From NCBI GenBank assembly GCA_003519685.1, contig DOWG01000176.1, forward strand, positions 1 to 6,477: a stretch of 6,477 nucleotides of DNA, given 5' to 3'. Positions 4,501-6,477 of the stretch are shown one piece after another (within the stretch, counting starts at the first letter, position 1; the number at the start of each line of letters is the position of its first letter). A program made the position numbers and the translations under genes. The notes beneath the pieces are model-generated. The model worked only from the letters and a program-made list of their open reading frames with translations, was not told the origin of the DNA and made no database searches. This DNA is from Lachnospiraceae bacterium (GTDB lineage: Bacteria > Bacillota > Clostridia > Lachnospirales > Lachnospiraceae).

Positions 4501-6477
4501 ATGAGAAATACAGCGGGATCTGATAAGGGGAGCGGGAATTTAAACCCACCGAATAAGAATAGAAAATTCAACTCACGAATGCAAGCAAGATTATTGCTTG
4601 TATTTTGTGTTATAACTTTACTTTTATTTGGCCTGATGGGCAGATTGGTATACTTAGTACAGCAGGACGGCGACCGTTATGCCAAAAGTGTTTTGTCGCG
4701 GCAGTCCTATGTAAGCGCGGTCCTGCCCTATCAGCGAGGAGACATTCAGGATCGGAACGGAACGGTTCTGGCTCGCAGTGAGCTGCAGTTTCGTTTGATT
4801 TTAGATCCCAAGCGGCTTCTTTTGTATCCGGATTGTGTGGACCCTACGCTGACTGCGCTGGAGGAGTATTTTGACCTGCCCGCAGAAAAAGTCTCTTCTA
4901 TATTACAAGAACGACCGGAAAGCCGGTATGTGATTCTGCAAAAGAATCTGAAATATGATATGGTGGAAGGCTTTGAAGCGCTGATGAAGGAAGAGGAAGA
5001 CATCCTGGGGGTATGGTTTGAGAAGGAGTATGTGCGAACCTATCCATTCGGCACCTTAGCCAGCGATATCATTGGTTTTACCTCCGCAGACAACACCGGA
5101 TACTATGGAATTGAAGAATACTATAATGATGAACTCAATGGAACAAACGGCAGAGAGTACGGATACTATGATGCAACATTAAATATAGAAAGAATTGTGA
5201 AAAAGGCGGAGAACGGAAATTCAATCATCAGTACGATCGACGCGAATGCACAGCGTATTATTCAGAAGCATATCAATGAATTCAATGCGGAATTTGGAAG
5301 TAAGAATATCGGCGTGCTGCTGATGAATCCGAACAACGGAGAAATTATTGCCATGGCCTCCTATCTGGATTATGATCTGAATAATCTCAGAAGTCTGGAG
5401 GGCCTTTATTCGAAAAAGGAACTGGCCGGGATGACAGACGAAGAAAAGATGGAAGCATTGAATAAGCTATGGAAAAATGATGCCATCAGCAATGGCTTTG
5501 AGCCGGGTTCCACATTTAAGCCGATAACTGTTGCAGCGGCCATGGAGGAAGACGATGCGACGAAAGATTCGACCTATATCTGTGATGGTGGGGAGTCCGT
5601 CGGCGGAAGCTGGATTAAATGCAGCAGAACTGCCGGACATGGTAAGATAACCCTGGAAGAAGCATTGATGTATTCCTGTAACGATGCTTTAATGCAAATT
5701 GCAAGTGCAGAAGGCAAGCATGTCTTCTATCAATACCAGAAGCGGTTTGGGTTTGGGCAAAAGACGGGGATTGACCTGCCCGGAGAAGAAGCGGGGATTC
5801 TAATTCCGGAAAAGGATCTCAATGCGACAGAGCTGGCAACCAGCGGCTTTGGCCAATCCCTTAATGTAACAATGCTGCAGATGGCTGCGGCATATTCATC
5901 CTTAGTAAATGGCGGATATTACTATCAGCCGCATGTTGTACGTCAGATCGTCAACGATAATGGTGCGACTGTTAAAAAATTTGATAAGACCCTGGTAAGA
6001 CAGACGGTATCCGAAGAAACTTCCAAATTCATACAGCAGGCAATGTATAGGACCGTGGAAGAGGGAACCGCGAAGAAAGCGAAGGTTCCCGGCTATGCCG
6101 TTGGCGGGAAAACCGGTACGGCGCAGAAATTCCCCAGGTCGGCAAAAACTTATGTGGTTTCCTTCCTTGGAGCTGTCCCGGCGATCAATCCGGAAGTCGT
6201 CGTTTATGTCGCTGTTGATGAACCGCAGAATGTAGAACGGCAGGCAGACAGCTCGATCGCTACAAAGCTTGCCAGCAAAATTATGCAGGAGGTATTGCCG
6301 GCGATTGGGATCTATCCCGAGGGAGAGATTGATTATCTATTACCCTCCCAAACAGACGATACTGCAAAAAGCAACAAGAATCAGAATTCCGGGGAAGCCA
6401 ATACAACTGGGGGGAATAATCCGGACAGCAATACGGAGAATACAACCCAGCCGGAGACCGCAGAAAACAGGGAAAAT
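4501..6477 (+). CDS. Class B penicillin-binding protein, FtsI/SpoVD type (3' end cut by window)
   Basis: 659 codons are open to the window edge with no stop, so the gene is partial. Class B PBPs are septal D,D-transpeptidases that cross-link peptidoglycan and work with an SEDS glycosyltransferase. The order is a short cytoplasmic N-terminus, one membrane anchor (about 31-47), a pedestal domain with YQRGDIQDRNG (77-87), then the transpeptidase domain. Its active-site motifs are all present: STFK with catalytic Ser337, SCN (392-394) and KTG (537-539). The domain ends near 605. A tail rich in Asn, Thr, Ser, Glu and Gly (about 616-659) then runs off the edge; no PASTA repeat is visible yet. The position after ftsL fits ftsI (pbpB) or its sporulation paralogue spoVD; the missing C-terminus prevents a choice. 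The ATG at 4501 has GAGGGTGA (4487-4494) 6 bases upstream and lies 35 bases after ftsL, so it is probably in the same operon. Confidence 0.95.
   Translation, partial: MRNTAGSDKGSGNLNPPNKNRKFNSRMQARLLLVFCVITLLLFGLMGRLVYLVQQDGDRYAKSVLSRQSYVSAVLPYQRGDIQDRNGTVLARSELQFRLILDPKRLLLYPDCVDPTLTALEEYFDLPAEKVSSILQERPESRYVILQKNLKYDMVEGFEALMKEEEDILGVWFEKEYVRTYPFGTLASDIIGFTSADNTGYYGIEEYYNDELNGTNGREYGYYDATLNIERIVKKAENGNSIISTIDANAQRIIQKHINEFNAEFGSKNIGVLLMNPNNGEIIAMASYLDYDLNNLRSLEGLYSKKELAGMTDEEKMEALNKLWKNDAISNGFEPGSTFKPITVAAAMEEDDATKDSTYICDGGESVGGSWIKCSRTAGHGKITLEEALMYSCNDALMQIASAEGKHVFYQYQKRFGFGQKTGIDLPGEEAGILIPEKDLNATELATSGFGQSLNVTMLQMAAAYSSLVNGGYYYQPHVVRQIVNDNGATVKKFDKTLVRQTVSEETSKFIQQAMYRTVEEGTAKKAKVPGYAVGGKTGTAQKFPRSAKTYVVSFLGAVPAINPEVVVYVAVDEPQNVERQADSSIATKLASKIMQEVLPAIGIYPEGEIDYLLPSQTDDTAKSNKNQNSGEANTTGGNNPDSNTENTTQPETAENREN

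Overview
The window is a stretch of Firmicutes (Bacillota) chromosome. It most resembles an anaerobic clostridium of the Lachnospiraceae type: moderate-to-low G+C, strong purine-rich Shine-Dalgarno sites, the gene order mraZ-rsmH-ftsL-class B PBP, and an FtsL-like protein with a long basic N-terminus. All convincing genes are on the + strand. The taxonomic call rests on family resemblance only; no search was run.

Layout. Positions 73-1170 hold ychF (ribosome-associated P-loop ATPase), followed 27 bases later by lgt (1198-2133, prolipoprotein diacylglyceryl transferase), probably on the same transcript. Next comes a 377-base gene-free interval (2134-2510). It holds several inverted repeats, a strong intrinsic terminator (2326-2376) that closes the ychF-lgt unit, and then a sigma-A-type promoter (2387-2415). 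Just downstream of the promoter is a cluster of four AAGTGG boxes, three of them exactly 10 bp apart, which looks like the binding site of MraZ. The division and cell-wall (dcw) cluster follows: mraZ (2511-2939), rsmH/mraW (2949-3899), an ftsL-like gene (3980-4465) and a class B penicillin-binding protein of the FtsI/SpoVD type (4501 to the window edge, still open).

How the genes fit together. MraZ is the cluster's own transcription factor and probably represses its own promoter through the AAGTGG boxes. RsmH methylates 16S rRNA. The FtsL-like protein and the PBP are membrane partners in septal peptidoglycan synthesis. Lgt acts in lipoprotein maturation and YchF in translation or stress; neither belongs to the dcw unit, and the terminator separates them from it.

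The genes are ordinary and I see no mobile element, CRISPR array, rRNA/tRNA gene or novel defence system. The points worth a second look are in the lgt-mraZ gap and leader, a short ORF with its own Shine-Dalgarno site overlapping the start of ftsL, and two sequence peculiarities of Lgt (Tyr in place of a His known to be important in E. coli, and a long extracytoplasmic loop).
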